Assembly (NCBI GenBank): GCA_026936325.1
Contig: JAPTHN010000001.1
Span: 129,805,138-129,869,137, forward strand
Direction of reading: 5' to 3'
From: Platynereis dumerilii
Taxonomy: Eukaryota; Annelida; Polychaeta; Phyllodocida; Nereididae
DNA: 64,000 nt
Each line of letters opens with the position of its first letter. Position 1 is the stretch's first letter. The notes beneath the pieces were generated by a model. It saw only the letters and a list, made by a program, of their open reading frames with translations, had not been told where the DNA came from and searched no databases. Shown piece after piece: positions 1 to 13,134 of the stretch. The translations under genes were made by a program, and so were the position numbers.

Positions 1-1199
1 TAAAATTCAGCTGAGATTAAAAAACCTTTAATTTTGACATTTGCTCACATTTGTCACCATGACAATGACCCTTGACCTCATAGGTCACCTGACCATAAAA
101 AGTCCCTTTCAAGGAAGTATTAACCCTGATATTCTGATATTGGCCGTTGACAATAATTATCTTGAAATATGAAGATTTGTCAATTTTTTTTAAAAATTGA
201 CCTTGGTTGCTATGGCAACAGATTTCACCTTTGGTAACCATGGAAAAAATTGGCATCCACCAAAAAAAGATAGCACAACACCCAAGGATTCCGAAAAGTA
301 TAGCATTGTTGTACATTTCAAAAAATACCACTACCCTCATTTTTGTACCATAAGGCCGTGTACTATAGGGCCATGAACTCACAAGGAACATTTCAGTTCA
401 ATTTTGTAAGCACTAGTTTTTCGTCTACTGTAATAATTAAGGTATACTTTACTTATGTTACAAATGCCTGCAGATGATTGATCTGAAGTGACTCAGCATG
501 GACGGATCACATATTCAATATATTATTGGATCACCAGTAAAAAGAAAAACAGTTCTCTGATTTGATGTAATCTGATCTGATTCATTTGGTCAATAGAGTT
601 CAGACACACATGGCATGTTTTTCTGTAAAACAGGAGGACATTTGTGCTCTGAGATTTGTCAATATAAATGGGTGTGTAGCCTACAACTTACATGCCTGGG
701 TGTAACTTAGGGGAAAAATACAAACAAACAAATAGCTCTGGGGGAGTTCTTGATAATGTGGACTTAAGAGAAGGAAAACAGTTCGTGGAATATAACAGGA
801 CAGTCCCATATTTCTGGGAATATGAACTCCTACTCCTGGCTCATCACATTCCTGGAGGTGAGTTTTGTCCAGCTAAGCAATTTTTCGACAGCCGGTTGTT
901 TGATATCTCATGATTGAGTGTCCAGGCTGACTCTCTATTCATTTTTACCCTCAGCAATGTATATTGCTGTCGGGTATTGTAGTTACTATGGCAAATTTTT
1001 GCCCGTCCGGCGGGCAGACGGGCGGGCGGCGTCACACAATGTGTATTGGCCTCTGTGCCAAAACTATTACACCTATATATAAATATGAAATTTGACACAT
1101 GGATGGGTCTTATAGTGTTGATGTGCCTTTTGGAGTTCATATTTACATAATGACCACAGTTTTGTAAAATATTGAAAATTCGGAAAAAAATAATTATTT
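1..1199. other. No recognisable gene
   Basis: No reading frame here looks protein-like. A short GC-rich island around 1000-1035 carries repeated CGGGCGG words and resembles, loosely, the sequence at 36197-36335. A good splice-donor-like GGAG|GTGAGT sits at 857/858, but the preceding frame has no family resemblance. Confidence 0.5.
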
Positions 1200-2030
1200 T
1201 CGTTTCCGGACCAGAACTCGAAAACAGTTTTACCTATGGGCTTGGAAATCTACCATAACATGTATTAAATACTCTAGTTGTGCATTTTGGGGGTCTAAAT
1301 GCTCTTACTAAAATTGATTACAAAAAATTCATCAAAAATGTAAATGCTCATAGTGCTGACTCGGGGGCCTTACCATTTAAAACCTTTGACAAGGAATCTC
1401 GAACCTCCACTTGTTACCCTTTTGCTCAAATCTAACCTCAGTGACGTAAATTAAAAACAAGAAATTAAAGTAATTTCAGCCTGCTTTTATTTAGATTATT
1501 CCATAAAAACTAAATTTATGTGATCATTTCATGATTTCAGAAATTATGCCACTAAATACAGGGTTATTTAGAAATTAACTTGGCATGTAACAAAAGCCAT
1601 TTTCTATAAATTTTAATATTTAATTTTATATTTATACAAAGATATTATTGGATAAATCTGTGTTTTAATTCATTGCAAAGCTCACTACAAGCATATTTTA
1701 GCACCTTGAAGGGAACAAGTGTCAAGATGGAAGGGGGTGCAGCTTTTGTTGAATGGGCATTATGTAACATGATGTCACTGATCCTCTCAAATGACCAAAC
1801 CCAAGAACAAAGGTGAGGGTATACAAGCAGATGCATAGTACCCTCATCTTTCTAACAAAATTCCCTGTATTTCTTAGAAGTGTGTTCAAACATTGAGAAG
1901 TGTGTTCAAACATTGATAACCTTAGTTTCTTTTATCTAAAACAAGTCATGAAATTTCCAATTTCAATCAGAAATATAGGCCAAGTAGAAGTTGAGACATG
2001 ACTTTTCATATCCCATGCAGGCTTATTTTT
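1200..2030 (+). repeat. Dispersed repeat U, copy 1
   Basis: Many blocks here recur in inverted order between 10110 and 11850. Examples are the stretch about the word GGCCAAGTAGAAG near 1977 (inverted near 10150), GATTTGAGC/GGTTAGATTT near 1425 (inverted near 10740) and GGGTCTAAATGCTC near 1290 (inverted near 11760). The copies are diverged and indel-rich, so the family is old. Its class is unknown. Confidence 0.6.
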
Positions 2031-2250
2031 ATGGTGTTTTCAGCTATTGTTATACCCCCAAGTTTGGACAGCATTTGACATTTTTGGTGTTAACTAGCAA
2101 ATATATTAGTCTCAAAAAGTATCTGTAGGCCATACATAGTTTTTAGTTTAATATTTAAAATAGATTGGAAAGGTAGACATCTATCTATTATTTCTGTTTT
2201 TAGGCTGGCCTTTTTTCTGTATTCATAATTTATGATAAGAAAAGGTAGGA

Positions 2251-2345
2251 TAGATAGATGGATAGATAGATGGATAAATAGATGGATAGATAGATGGATA
2301 GATATATGGATAAATAGATGGATAAATAGATGGATAAATAGATAA

Positions 2346-2407
<62 letters not shown>

Positions 2408-2451
2408 GGATTGATAGATTAATAGATTGATAGATTGATAGATAGATGAGG
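2251..2451 (+). repeat. (GATA)n microsatellite
   Basis: A long run of GATA units interrupted by GATG variants. A second (GATA) block lies at 2596-2670, separated by degenerate GATT-rich sequence, which suggests decay of one larger array. Confidence 0.95.
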
Positions 2452-2595
2452 TGTTAAGCTGATTGAAGATTGTTTGATTGATAGATTAATTGATTGACTG
2501 TTTGATAATTGATTGATTGTTTCACTGATAGATCCATTATGAATGTATCCCTGATAATAGATTTCATATTGCACTATTGATCAGTTTTTAGGTAG

Positions 2596-2629
2596 GTAGA
2601 TAGATAGATATATAGATAGATAGATACAT

Positions 2630-2666
<37 letters not shown>

Positions 2667-2670
2667 TATG
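2596..2670 (+). repeat. (GATA)n microsatellite, second block
   Basis: Tandem GATA units with minor variants, ending in a short (GATT)n run. From here to 3220 I see no gene or clear repeat. Confidence 0.9.
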
Positions 2671-3220
2671 ATTGATTGATTGATTGATCATCTATGTTGT
2701 TTTATTAATTCATTCAGAGAATCATGGATAGATGGATGATTGGGACTTTACCTCCTGTATTTATGCACTTGGTAGGCTAATTAGGACAAGAGGAGGACAT
2801 AGTAATGAGGTGACCATTTCATTTCATTGCAACATCACTTTTCAGTACATTTGTACCTTGAATCTCTTGAATGCTTGGGGAGGGAAATTTGTCTAAATCA
2901 AATACAATAAAAATCATATGAAATAGGGAAATGGATGCATTCATCAAACAACATTTTCCATCAACCAAAATAAGTAAATGAGTTTAACTGTAATATAACT
3001 CTGGCGATTTACACATCTCAGTTTGACTAAAACCCAATGACATGGCAAAAACATCCATGCCAATTTGCCGTCAAAATGAGCTCTAGTTATAGTACTGTTA
3101 TTCTGCTATAGGCCACCCGACTGTCTGTTACTGTCCGGTAGGCCCACTTGCCTGAATTTCATTATCCAGATTTCATGTAGTTACCATCTTTCCCACTCAA
3201 GATGGTAGTTATATACCACC

Positions 3221-3333
3221 AACCCTATCAGCATGCCTCGGCGGTCCAACGTCGGCCTGAAACTGGTCCGATGCTGCTGACATCAGACTGACGCTGGGCC
3301 GACGTTGGACCGCCGAGGCATGCTGATAGGGTT
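3221..3333. mobile_element. Hairpin element S, copy 1
   Basis: A nearly perfect inverted repeat. The left arm contains CAGCATGCCTCGGCGGTCCA and the right arm is its reverse complement, around a ~45-bp GC-rich core. A second copy with the same arms but a diverged core lies at 52283-52399. Size and shape fit a tiny MITE. No target duplication is clear. Confidence 0.75.
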
Positions 3334-3477
3334 AAGTGTATATTCTCATGTGCTAAAATATTCAGATCTTTGCCCATGTTTTAACGGTGTTCCAACTTTT
3401 TTTTTTTGGAGGGGGGGCCTTCGGCGTCGTGCTGCCAACCCTTACCGCCAGTACGTCAATGGATTTCACATGCTTCA

Positions 3478-3529
3478 GAATAGCCTGCTGAATAGCCGAG
3501 GGTATGCTGCCGCGCAGCCTATGTTTTTT
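3478..3529 (+). repeat. Short repeat W, copy 1
   Basis: Shares GAGGGTATGCTGCCGCGCAG and flanking bases with 8129-8170, in opposite orientation. Only about 50 bp can be matched, so it may be the end of a larger decayed element. Confidence 0.6.
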
Positions 3530-3539
3530 TCTTCATATA

Positions 3540-3600
3540 GGGGAAGCTTGGGAGAGTTGGGCCACTTTTTACATTCTTGCACCTCCAGCTTACCATAATG
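3540..3600 (+). mobile_element. Solo end of a C-family element
   Basis: Begins directly after TA with GGGGAAGCTTGGGAGAGTTG and continues to match the right end of element C (55789 read backwards) for about 50 bases, including a run like CACTTTTTACATTCTTGCAC. No matching opposite end was found nearby, so this is a fragment. Confidence 0.75.
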
Positions 3601-4114
3601 ATTACACATACATGTTTGATACATTTATTGCATCTAGAAATAATTAAGAACTAGAATGCCCGTTGGATAAATCGAGATTACACAATGAGATATAAGTTTG
3701 GAAAATGAACAACAAAGAAGTGATTTTTCGTAGATTTGAGGCAAATGTAACATAATAAAGATATAGTGATATTTGCTGTAGTACCATGAAGGCAAAATGA
3801 CAAAAGTATGGGTGATCATAAAAAACAAAAGCAAGATGGATTTTCAGGAAAAATATTTGGAAAAAAAGTAACTCCATGCAGGAGAACATCCTAAAATATT
3901 GTCTGTATGGAAAATGTGAGATAAGACGTGAAGCAATAGAAGAGTTGGCGATATAGTTGAGAGGTGAAGTCGATAGCATAAACTGATTGAATATGTCGCC
4001 ATGCTATACACAGTGTGATACATGTTTTTGATGTGAGCTGTTATGTTAATTAGAAGTTAAAAGGAGCCTATTAGTCCCATTGGAAATGTGAAGTTAATAC
4101 TTTTCACCATAGAG
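3601..4114. other. AT-rich spacer, nothing recognised
   Basis: Short frames exist but have biased, non-protein-like composition. No repeats within the window were matched with confidence. Confidence 0.4.
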
Positions 4115-4550
4115 TGTGTATGATGGATACTGTGTATACTGTGTATGTGGTCAATAGCACTTGGCATATCTTGGTAAGGAATTAAATGTAAATGATATGT
4201 TTAAGAATTTTTAGATATGACATTGCTCAGTATTTTATTGTAGAGGCCAGAAGTATCTAAAAATATGTTGAGGTCAATGACACAGTAATAGCAGATGCCA
4301 CAGAAACTTCCCCACACACTTGGTATAGCAGAGTGACTGAGACTGTGCTGCCCTCTGGCATAGCAAACTTTGTTGGGTAGAATATTTCTGACCCATTTTA
4401 CATTGTTCAGTGAAGGAGGCTGTTGTTGGTGGAGGTGAAAGGTGTGAAATGAAGATAGATTTCAGGGGGAATGAGGAGGTTTTGGAGGGTGGCATTCCTT
4501 AATTCAAGGGAAAATGTCAATTCCTATCTATATGCCCAGTTTGGTGGCAA
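4115..4550 (+). repeat. Dispersed repeat T, copy 1
   Basis: Matches 35285-35830 in the same orientation over its whole length, with scattered substitutions and a few indels. Shared landmarks include TTGAGGTCAATGACACA near 4269 and TTTCAGGGGGAATGAGGAGG near 4460. No terminal repeats or coding capacity were seen, so the class is unknown. Confidence 0.8.
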
Positions 4551-4654
4551 TAACATGCAAGCACTTTAACAGCTGCTTGTAAATAGACTCTATACCTATC
4601 TGCAAATCCATTCATCTATCTATCAATGTAAAAATCTATATTTGTCTATATATC

Positions 4655-4756
4655 TCCCTTCGTTCCATCCGTCCTTCCTTTCTTTGTTCCATTCTTTTTT
4701 CCTTCCTTCCTTCCTTTCTGCCTTTCTTCCTTCCTTCCTTCCTCCTTCTCTTCTTT
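4655..4756 (+). repeat. Pyrimidine-rich (TTCC)n tract
   Basis: Imperfect TTCC/CTTT tandem units. From here to 5804 I recognise no gene. The region around 5150-5215 repeats GGTATATTGGACC-like words but has no second end. Confidence 0.85.
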
Positions 4757-5804
4757 TATAGTTTTAAGCTTTTTAATGAATTTGCAAGCTATCCCCCTGG
4801 CCGGCACTCGGCTGTTGCTGTGTCACTGCTGCTGTCACTGCAGCAGAAAATTTAAAATTTGTTGGAAAAACATACGTTTTAGTTAGAAAAATAAAACTTA
4901 TTGTCACAGAAGTTTACCAAAAGTTGATGGAAGCAAGATAAAATTATGTTGAGACTATATACTAAGTTTTAAAGTGCATGATAGGTGAAATAGTGTGCCC
5001 TCCTATATGGTTGGAAGGTTCCCGAAAAATCCTCTTGCAATACAGGCTGCAAGCAGCTGTAACAAGCAGCTGTAAGAACTGTTTTGCTAAATCAGTAGCT
5101 GATGTGAATCTAGGGTTTTGTACTTTTCCCTGAATCAGCACAGGGGAAAGTCAGGTATATATTTGACCGGTAGGGTATATTGGACCGTTACCTAAATTAT
5201 GCATATTCTAGGTTCTGGGAATAAATAGACAAGTGATAGACTGATCAGTCATGACATCTTCAACACCATACTCAGTTACTATTCCAAATGATGAGCGGGG
5301 GAGGGCATCTCTGATGAGTGCTTGATCTGAAGCTAAATTTATACGAGACGTCGTCGAGACGATACACTTTTCATTGAATGATAAAAAACCTACAATTCTG
5401 TTTCATGTTTTATTATCACAGTTTTGCAATATAAATAAAGCAGTCAAGTGCTAAACAAATAAATGCTGCCTTATATGTTTGTGCCAAATCATTCAATCCT
5501 TTTTTAAAATTTCACATCATATCAAAAATTATGTAAATCACTAAATCTATGTGAACATCAAAGTCTTATTATCCTTCCAAAAAGTATGTAGAAAGTGATT
5601 TTTCTTGTAATGTGGAAGTGTGACATCATATATGGCAGTTCCCATAGGTTAGCATAGAAATCAAGGTGTTCCATGCGAGGTCACAGGTTGTTTAGCCAAT
5701 CATGGCTCACTCTGCATAGGATGTCATATCAAATCTGTGAGGTAGTACACCAGCATATGAATTGATGTTATGTGTGCAAAAATTTAACACTTAGTTTTTG
5801 CCAG

Positions 5805-5943
5805 CAGGGGCGTATCTAGAAATGGTCTCGGGGCATAACTTGTGATCAAATTGCTAATCCTCCATCTCTGGAAGGGTGAACCCATACAACAAAAAATGTG
5901 CAACTGTGTATCCCCTTCTTGAGCCACCCAGGCTGTGCCACTG
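5805..5943. mobile_element. Degenerate hAT-type MITE
   Basis: Starts CAGGGGCGTATCTAG and ends with the inverse of CAGTGGCACAGCC. This is the CAGNGGCGTAG-type end common in hAT elements. No 8-bp duplication is evident, so the call is tentative. Confidence 0.4.
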
Positions 5944-6299
5944 AGAGCATACAGTAAACAACATTCAGATTAGACAGTTCATGAGTTACAGTTGTGCATT
6001 GACTTGCACATACAGCTTGTAATCTCCTTCAGTTACTTAGTTATGCTTGGTAACGCTTTCATACTATGTCACATACCATATATGGCTTTCTCCACACTGC
6101 ATCATATGCCAACACCACATCATACTCCACACCACAGCCAATCACTATGTCCCATCAGTGTGAGGTCACATACCAATTTTGCCAAATTTTTCATATTCTA
6201 CGTACTTTCTGGAAGGATAATAAATGATTTTTAATCCTTAAGAATTAAAAATATGAGTCTTTTCTTTGAAGGTCAAAATTTTGAATCGGATAGGCCTAA

Positions 6300-7245
6300 T
6301 AGAAGAACTTTTCACTATCAAAATGATGTGTCCCTTCTCACATAACTCTCAAGAATTAACATGACAAAATGTAAGTGGACACTGTTTGGATCCACCAATC
6401 GATTGAAGGACGTCACTCTCCCAGAAGTAAAAATTGCAGATGAACCAGTTGAACATGGCCAAACATGGGACTGTATTTTGATGCCCAGCTTGACTGGAAA
6501 TCTCACACTCAATATCTCGAGAAGAAGATAAGACAACGATTGGGTGTTCTTAAACGACTACGTCCACTGATAGACCAAGCTACTTCTCTTCTTCTATTTA
6601 ACACCCTCATCCTACCCATTATTGACTATTGTGACACTGTCTACCTGAACTGTCCTGTTAGCAGTCTAAATCGTATCCAGAGACTCATGCTCAGAGGTGG
6701 TAGGATCATACTCGATGTATCTTTTGATCACCCATCTGATTCTGTTCTGAAGAAACTAAACTGGCTGACTTTACATGAGAGACTCTATCTACATACCTGT
6801 TGTTTGATGTACAAATGCATAAATTTAAGCTGTCCGGTGTACATGTCAAATAAGTTTGAACAGATCGATCATGTGTATAATACAAGAAATTCATTAAATC
6901 TCAAAGTACCAAAATGTAAAACCAACAAAGGACAGTCTGCTTTCGCATGTAAAGGGGCGAAAGCCTGGAACTCACTACCTGCTGTGATAAGATCCTGCTC
7001 TAGTCTTGACTCCTTTAAGCATAATATTTTGAAGTTTATTTTATCTAATAGAACCTGATGGCTTTTTTGTTTTTACCGGTTTTATTATTATATACATTAT
7101 GTTTTTTAATTGTTTACATTTATTCTAATTTACTTTTAAATTATATACACCTGTTATAGCTCAGGGCTCCATCGTAAAACAGTTTGTAACTGAATTGGGC
7201 TACCCTGATTAAATAAAGGTGATTTTGACTTTGACTTTGACTAAC
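6300..7245 (+). mobile_element. LINE 3' end, CR1/L2-type group
   Basis: The 5'-truncated tail of a non-LTR retrotransposon. The frame 6465-7058 (197 codons) covers the region after the reverse-transcriptase catalytic core: LGVLKRLRPLIDQATSLLLF, then LPIIDYCDTVY, NWLTLHERLYLH, YNTRNSLNLKVPK and the closing AWNSLPAVIR...SFKHNILKF. Upstream coding (WTLFGSTNRLKDVTLPEVKI) lies in another frame from about 6360, so a frameshift falls near 6455-6470. The 3' UTR ends in AATAAAGG followed by repeated TTTGACTTTGAC units, a tail type seen in this LINE group. The element is dead, and the CR1/L2 group assignment rests on protein pattern only. Confidence 0.85.
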
Positions 7246-8128
7246 CAACCCTAAAAACAGGGTTTTCCCCGTTTTTGTAGCTCAAAACCCTGAGAAGGTA
7301 AAAACCCTGGAAGAAAACTATCATTAAATGAATTATTTTATTACTTTTTGTTCTCCAAAATTGTTTTTGTCTACCCTGTTGACACTGCCTATAATTCAGC
7401 TTGAGGAGGATGCTCAGCTGCTGTAATTCATCAGATGCCGTAATTCAAGCTTGAATTAAAAAAAGACAAGAAAGTGCATTGTACAACCATATTGACAGGA
7501 AGTTTTGACTATAATTGAGATTTCTCAATACAGAAATTTTCTTCAAATGTGCAACCCTGGAAATGACGTTCCTGGGGTTAGGAGGTGAATTTAAGGTGCC
7601 TTCAATTTTTTTTGTGTGGAAATTATCCGAAATATGAAATTTAACAAGGAAGTAACATAGGCCTAATATTGATCTTTCATAGGAAAAACCGACTATTAGT
7701 TCTAACCTAACTTAATCTAAATTAAAGTTTTACAAACACCTGAAAAAAGACAAAAGCACCTGAACAACAGTCAAAACTAAGTCTTAGAAAAAAGATTATC
7801 AAGTTTAACTGCGCAAATGGGAATTATGCATTCCAAGAAACTTCTCTACTATCTCATAATTTGGGATTGTTGCTCTCGTTCTGATTAATATATGGAAAAG
7901 CAGTTTTTGTATCAAAATGGACTGAAATCAAAAGACAACAGTGCCCCTATAATATTATATCATGCTTTTTAGCATGTAGATACTACCAGCATATTTGCTG
8001 ATTGTTGTGATTTAAGACAATTAAGTGCTGCCAATTAAGAGTATTGATTTTTTTTTGTAACATAGCTGCATTCACATTAAGTGCTTCAAAGTGCTTTACA
8101 TTGATATAAAATAAAAGTATTTAAAAAC
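7246..8128. other. Spacer with iterated ACCCTG words
   Basis: AAACCCTG/CAGGGTTTT words recur near 7255, 7290, 7305 and 7552, hinting at one or both ends of a decayed element. No gene is visible. Confidence 0.3.
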
Positions 8129-8170
8129 ATAGGCTGCGCGGCAGCATACCCTCGGCTAATCATTGGGTAT
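8129..8170 (-). repeat. Short repeat W, copy 2
   Basis: The reverse complement of the repeat at 3478-3529, sharing the CTGCGCGGCAGCATACCCTC core. Confidence 0.6.
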
Positions 8171-8471
8171 TCTGGAGGCAGTGAAATCAAGTGGCCCTCA
8201 GGAGGCGCGGGCTTTGAGGGGGGAGGTCCCCAAAAACTCAAAATTGATGTCCGTTTCCATCAGGTCACAGCAAGTGCCATAATGAAAATCTGTAAAAATG
8301 TAAGCGAGAATCAAGGCCAAATTTGTTTTGGCAATTTGTTGAATTTCCATCACCACAATGTTTTTCATGAGTTTCCCTGACTCTCCATAACTGCAGAGCA
8401 GACACTTGAATACAGTTTAAAAAAACTTAAGCAATACTTGATTTGTAAACAAAGACAGGGTTTTGAGGGGG

Positions 8472-8680
8472 GAGGGTTGGGCTAGTGGTAGCGTGCTGGA
8501 CTGCCAATTGCTGGGTCCAGGGTTCGAATCCAGCTCTTGCTGGGTCACCGGGGCCTATGTTGGATGGCTTTTTCAATCATCCTTTGCCTCATTGCCATGT
8601 CCTCTTCCTGTCCAAATTAATGAGCCTACCAAGTGCGTAAATACAGGATGTAAAGCCCCAAACATCCATCCATCTTAAGA
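8472..8680 (+). mobile_element. tRNA-derived SINE
   Basis: The head has a box-A-like TGGGCTAGTGGTAGCGTG and a perfect box B, GGTTCGAATCC, spaced as in a tRNA-derived RNA polymerase III promoter. A ~140-bp non-tRNA body follows and the unit ends near CCAAACATCCATCCAT. The head does not form a complete tRNA, so this is a retrotransposed SINE, not a tRNA gene. Confidence 0.75.
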
Positions 8681-9476
8681 AATACTGTTCTTTTATTGCA
8701 TACAGAAGTTCATTTTTAAAATTTTATTAACTTTAAAATTAGAATTTATTGGTAATGACTGAAATTTGTCTACACCTATTCTATGAAATCTACAGATCTA
8801 ATAGTAATATACAAATACTGTATGTCATTAATGCAATATTAAAATCCAGTTGCACAAGGAAATTAATTAGTTGATCAGTCAGTCAAACAATTAATTAAGC
8901 AATCACTCAATAGGCAGATGAGTCAATCAAACCACCCTGGTTTTATACCAGATTGCCACCCTTTAACTTCGGATAAAAAACCAGAAATTTGGTTGAATCT
9001 GTGATAAGTGATAACACATGGAAAGAGGCCTTTTTTTATTTAAAAAAATCTGTTAAAGTCAGTTTAAGGATTCCATTAACGCAGCAATAAATGCAATTGA
9101 TGTCCAGGAAAATATGTCTGGTGAAGCAGGAACAATCACGGAAAAACACAGAGAATTTGCTGCAAAGCTTACTGTGCACTAAATTATATAATTTTAGCTA
9201 TCTTTATTTAGTTTCATTTGCGCCAATAAGCCTACATGTAAACTAGAAGAATAATTCTAAATAAAGCATCTTCTAATCATATGCTGGAACAACCTTGCTG
9301 ACCACATTTACAAATAGATAATACAAACAACCAGGGCCAGGCGAGTCAGATTATAGGTACGAATAACAACAAAAACGACCAAAAGCTCCGTAAAGTGGCA
9401 CATTCAGTCCCATTTGCTGAATTTAGTAGTTTTTGACACTAAGACAATATGTCTGAATCTCTTGGATGACATGTTG

Positions 9477-9583
9477 ATCTATCTATCTATCTATCTATCT
9501 ATCTATATATCTATCTATCTCTCTATTTATCTATCTATTGCATAAAGAAGTCCATTTTAAAATGAACTTCTGTATGCAAATTT

Positions 9584-9622
<39 letters not shown>

Positions 9623-9682
9623 CATCTATGTATACATGCATCTATCTATCTATCTATATATCTATCTATTTATCTACATGTG

Positions 9683-9747
<65 letters not shown>

Positions 9748-9768
9748 ATCTATCTATCTATCTATCTG

Positions 9769-9811
<43 letters not shown>

Positions 9812-9836
9812 GGTCTATCTATCTATCTAGTCTATC
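9477..9836 (+). repeat. (CTAT)n microsatellite cluster
   Basis: Two main blocks of CTAT units (about 9477-9537 and 9583-9836) separated by a short unique stretch. They create artificial SIYL-repeat frames on the plus strand, which should not be annotated as protein. A small (AT)n tract follows at 9961-9993. Confidence 0.95.
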
Positions 9837-10109
9837 TAGTCTTAGCTATTGTTATCATAAATTACAAATATGGAATATGGGTCTAAAAACATAAATTATA
9901 GAAAAGATGTCTCCAACCAAAACCATTGTAAATAGTAAGACTAAAACAAGGTTTATGCCAGTATATATATATATAACATATATATATATATATCTTTTAA
10001 GACTAAGCAAGTTGCTAGTTAATACAAAGTTTAAATGCTGGTCAAACTTTGAAGAATAACAATAGCTGTAAAGAAAAACAAAACAAAAGAAACATATCCC
10101 AACTCTGTG

Positions 10110-11850
10110 TACAGTCTGCATGGGCTACAAAAATTAATATCTCAGCTTCTACTTGGCCTAAATTTTTTATTCAAATTGGAAATTTCTTTATTTGTTCAAT
10201 ATAAAACTACAAAATTGGTGTCAATGCAGTTTGGACATATTTCTAGGAAAAAAAGAAAATTTGTTAAAAAGTTGAGGGTGCTGTGCACTGCTTTTGTGCT
10301 CCTTTGTTCCTAGCTTTGGTCACTGGAGAGGATTAGTGACACAATGTTACATAACATGAATGGCTGGAGGGAAGGGGTACAATGAAGCACAGACATAGTA
10401 GAGTGTCTCCAGGCCCACTCAACAAAAACTGGACCCCTTCCAATGATGACACTTTTACCCCATAAACAATATTTCTTTAAAATGCTAAAAATACAATTGG
10501 TGTGTGTTTTAAAATGAATTAAAAGACAGATTTATCCAATAATGTCTTAAAATGTAAAATTACACACTGAAATTTGCAGAAATGGGGGTTGCATGCCAAG
10601 TAATTTTCTTTAACAACCCTCTATATATACATAGTGGTCTTATTGCCAGTCTGTCTTATATGTTCATATTTAATTTTCATTAAAGACCAAAATAAAAGTA
10701 AGCTGACAGTACTCCATATGTTAAAATGTACATAACTGAGGTTAGATTTAAACCATTAAGTTAGAATTGAGAGTTTAAGATTTCTTGTCAAAGGATTAGC
10801 AGGGAAGACAATTACCCTGTGGCATAACATTACATAATCACAACTTCTCCAGTGCTCCATTCAACAAAAGCCAATTTGTCTGATTCATTCACATTTAATT
10901 TTCATGCAAACAACTAGATAAAAGGGGCTGACATTAATTTATCTTCTAAAATTTACATCACTGAGTTTAGATATTAACCATAAAGTTATAATAATTGGGA
11001 GTTAAAGATTTAGTGTCAATATTATAAAATATTAACACACAAAAGCTTGTTTTTGATTATACTTAATTAATGCTTTGAAAGTCATAATTATATGTAAAAT
11101 TTATATATTTCCTATTGATAATATTTCATGAGGAGAGGTAGAAAAATTCAAATTTTGACATTATTGTGGGGAATTTGATTGACCAGGGCCAATATTTACT
11201 GATATATGATTATCTGAAAATCCTTAATATTTATCTCATTTTGTTAATATTGACCTCTGCTGCGAATAAAAATTTTCATATTGTTCAAAATCAGCATGAT
11301 GATGATATGAAACATGTCAGGTTTATTTTGACAAAAAAAGGTCAACGACTGGTATGACATCAGAAGGAAATGGAGAGTAAATAGACATTTTAATGATTTT
11401 TTGCATTTTTTCAATCATACATTTCAACGGAAAAAATTGCAAGAACTCATGCAATGGCTGTGAATATTAGTCAATAGTGTGTCTAACTACAATAAGACCT
11501 AAAGTTAACTAACTTACCCATTACCATTTGGCTTTTCACGCAGAAATGTTGGAAAATTTCGAATTTTTTCGAATTTTTTGGTTTTATAAAAATTCATAGG
11601 ACCAACATTCCAAATGATTAGAGATTTTTAAAGAGGCATAAGTTAGACACCTAATTGGAAAATTTCATAGATTTAACTTCAAAATTGACTGAATCATACT
11701 AGTTTAAAATAATAGTATTTTATCATATTTTTGGTAAATTGTCGTCCGTTCAACTTTCTCAGAGCATTTAGACCCACAAAAAACACATCTTGGATATTTA
11801 ATACAATATGCAAATTTCAGTGTCAAAAGTACTGCAGTTTTTTAGTTCTG
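10110..11850 (-). repeat. Dispersed repeat U, copy 2
   Basis: The inverted counterpart of 1200-2030, more than twice as long. Blocks near 10740-10800 and 10965-11020 resemble each other (TGAGGTTAGATTTAAACC versus TGAGTTTAGATATTAACC), so this copy includes an internal duplication. No coding region was found. Confidence 0.55.
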
Positions 11851-13131
11851 TCCCAAAAACAAAAACAAAAAACAATTTTTCACTTTTTTCAATGATTGTG
11901 AGAAAAGTATTAATGTCATGGGGATTAGACCTATGAAAGGCTCAACTGGGATAAAAGATACCATATTTACCCAAAAATGATGAATATGCATGCCATATTT
12001 TTGGCTTGACACCCAATACACAAAAAAATAACATCTTTTCATAATCCATGGGAAAATTTGAAATCAAAACATTTGATTGGATGGCCAGTAATCAGTCACT
12101 TTTGAGACATTCCCACGGGAGGAGTTATCTCTGAACAAAAGAACCTATTTGCTTAGGGGAGACAATTGGGCAGTCACAGACTCTCAAAGACCAGCCTCTT
12201 CTGATTTCTAATTACCATACTCACCAACTAACTTGCATCTGATCGGTCTAGGGCAGGGCCATTCTCAAAAAATGTGATAAGGTCTTTTTTTATAAGGTTT
12301 GTCCAAAAGACATATCAAGTCGAAATAATAAGCTTTTCAGTCTGTAAAAAGCCACTGTACACAATACCATGCTACAAGCCTTAATTCATTTGCTAATAGT
12401 CATATTTCATGATATTTACGGGTTATACATTTGAGGTTTACTATGAATATTATTTACTGGATATTTATATATATGTTATGTTGTTTGCAGGGTTTCTGAG
12501 CTCTTTGAGCTGCCTGTGAATAAATGGTTTGAACGTTACATTTCGCTTGGTGTCGTTATTTCGAGTCTGCAACACATGATATAACCTCATAGTATGCAGT
12601 CCAGAACGTGGCCAGTACACCAGTAATCATCCACCAGTCACCAGCATTCCAATTCCAGTTCATTTGCGTACTTAGTTGCGGATTTAAAAGTCCACAAATC
12701 TGCAGTTCCTTGCGTGCTATTAAGTCAGTGTGAAAGGGCTACAAATACTATTTTTCGTGCCCAATGAAAATGATTTTCCTGATTTTTTTCAAATGGCTAT
12801 AGCTATAGCTATCTTTAAAACTATGAAAAAGTGGGGATCCCCTTTTCTGTAGTTGAAGCCAGATGACCAGCCAACATACTGTAATGGTCATGTATTCTAT
12901 CTTCTATTTCCTTAATAAGTGGTCCATTACACCTGACTTTTCCCGCCAGCTCCATTATTTTCAATATAGGTCTCATGTCACACTGGAAATGAAGGATGAA
13001 AATGAAGATAAATTTGATTTTGATGTCTTGCAAATAAGAGAGGAGCAGCCCTTAATGCGAGAAAACAACCAACATGGGTGTTGGACTGGAACAATGTTCA
13101 AAAGATACTGATGTAGAAAAAGTCCAAAATG
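11851..13131. other. No recognisable gene
   Basis: AT-rich sequence. A stretch at 12480-12570 with a GAATAAA and a downstream pyrimidine/CAACA end superficially resembles the end of a long terminal repeat, but no partner is present. Confidence 0.35.
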
Positions 13132-13134
13132 TTA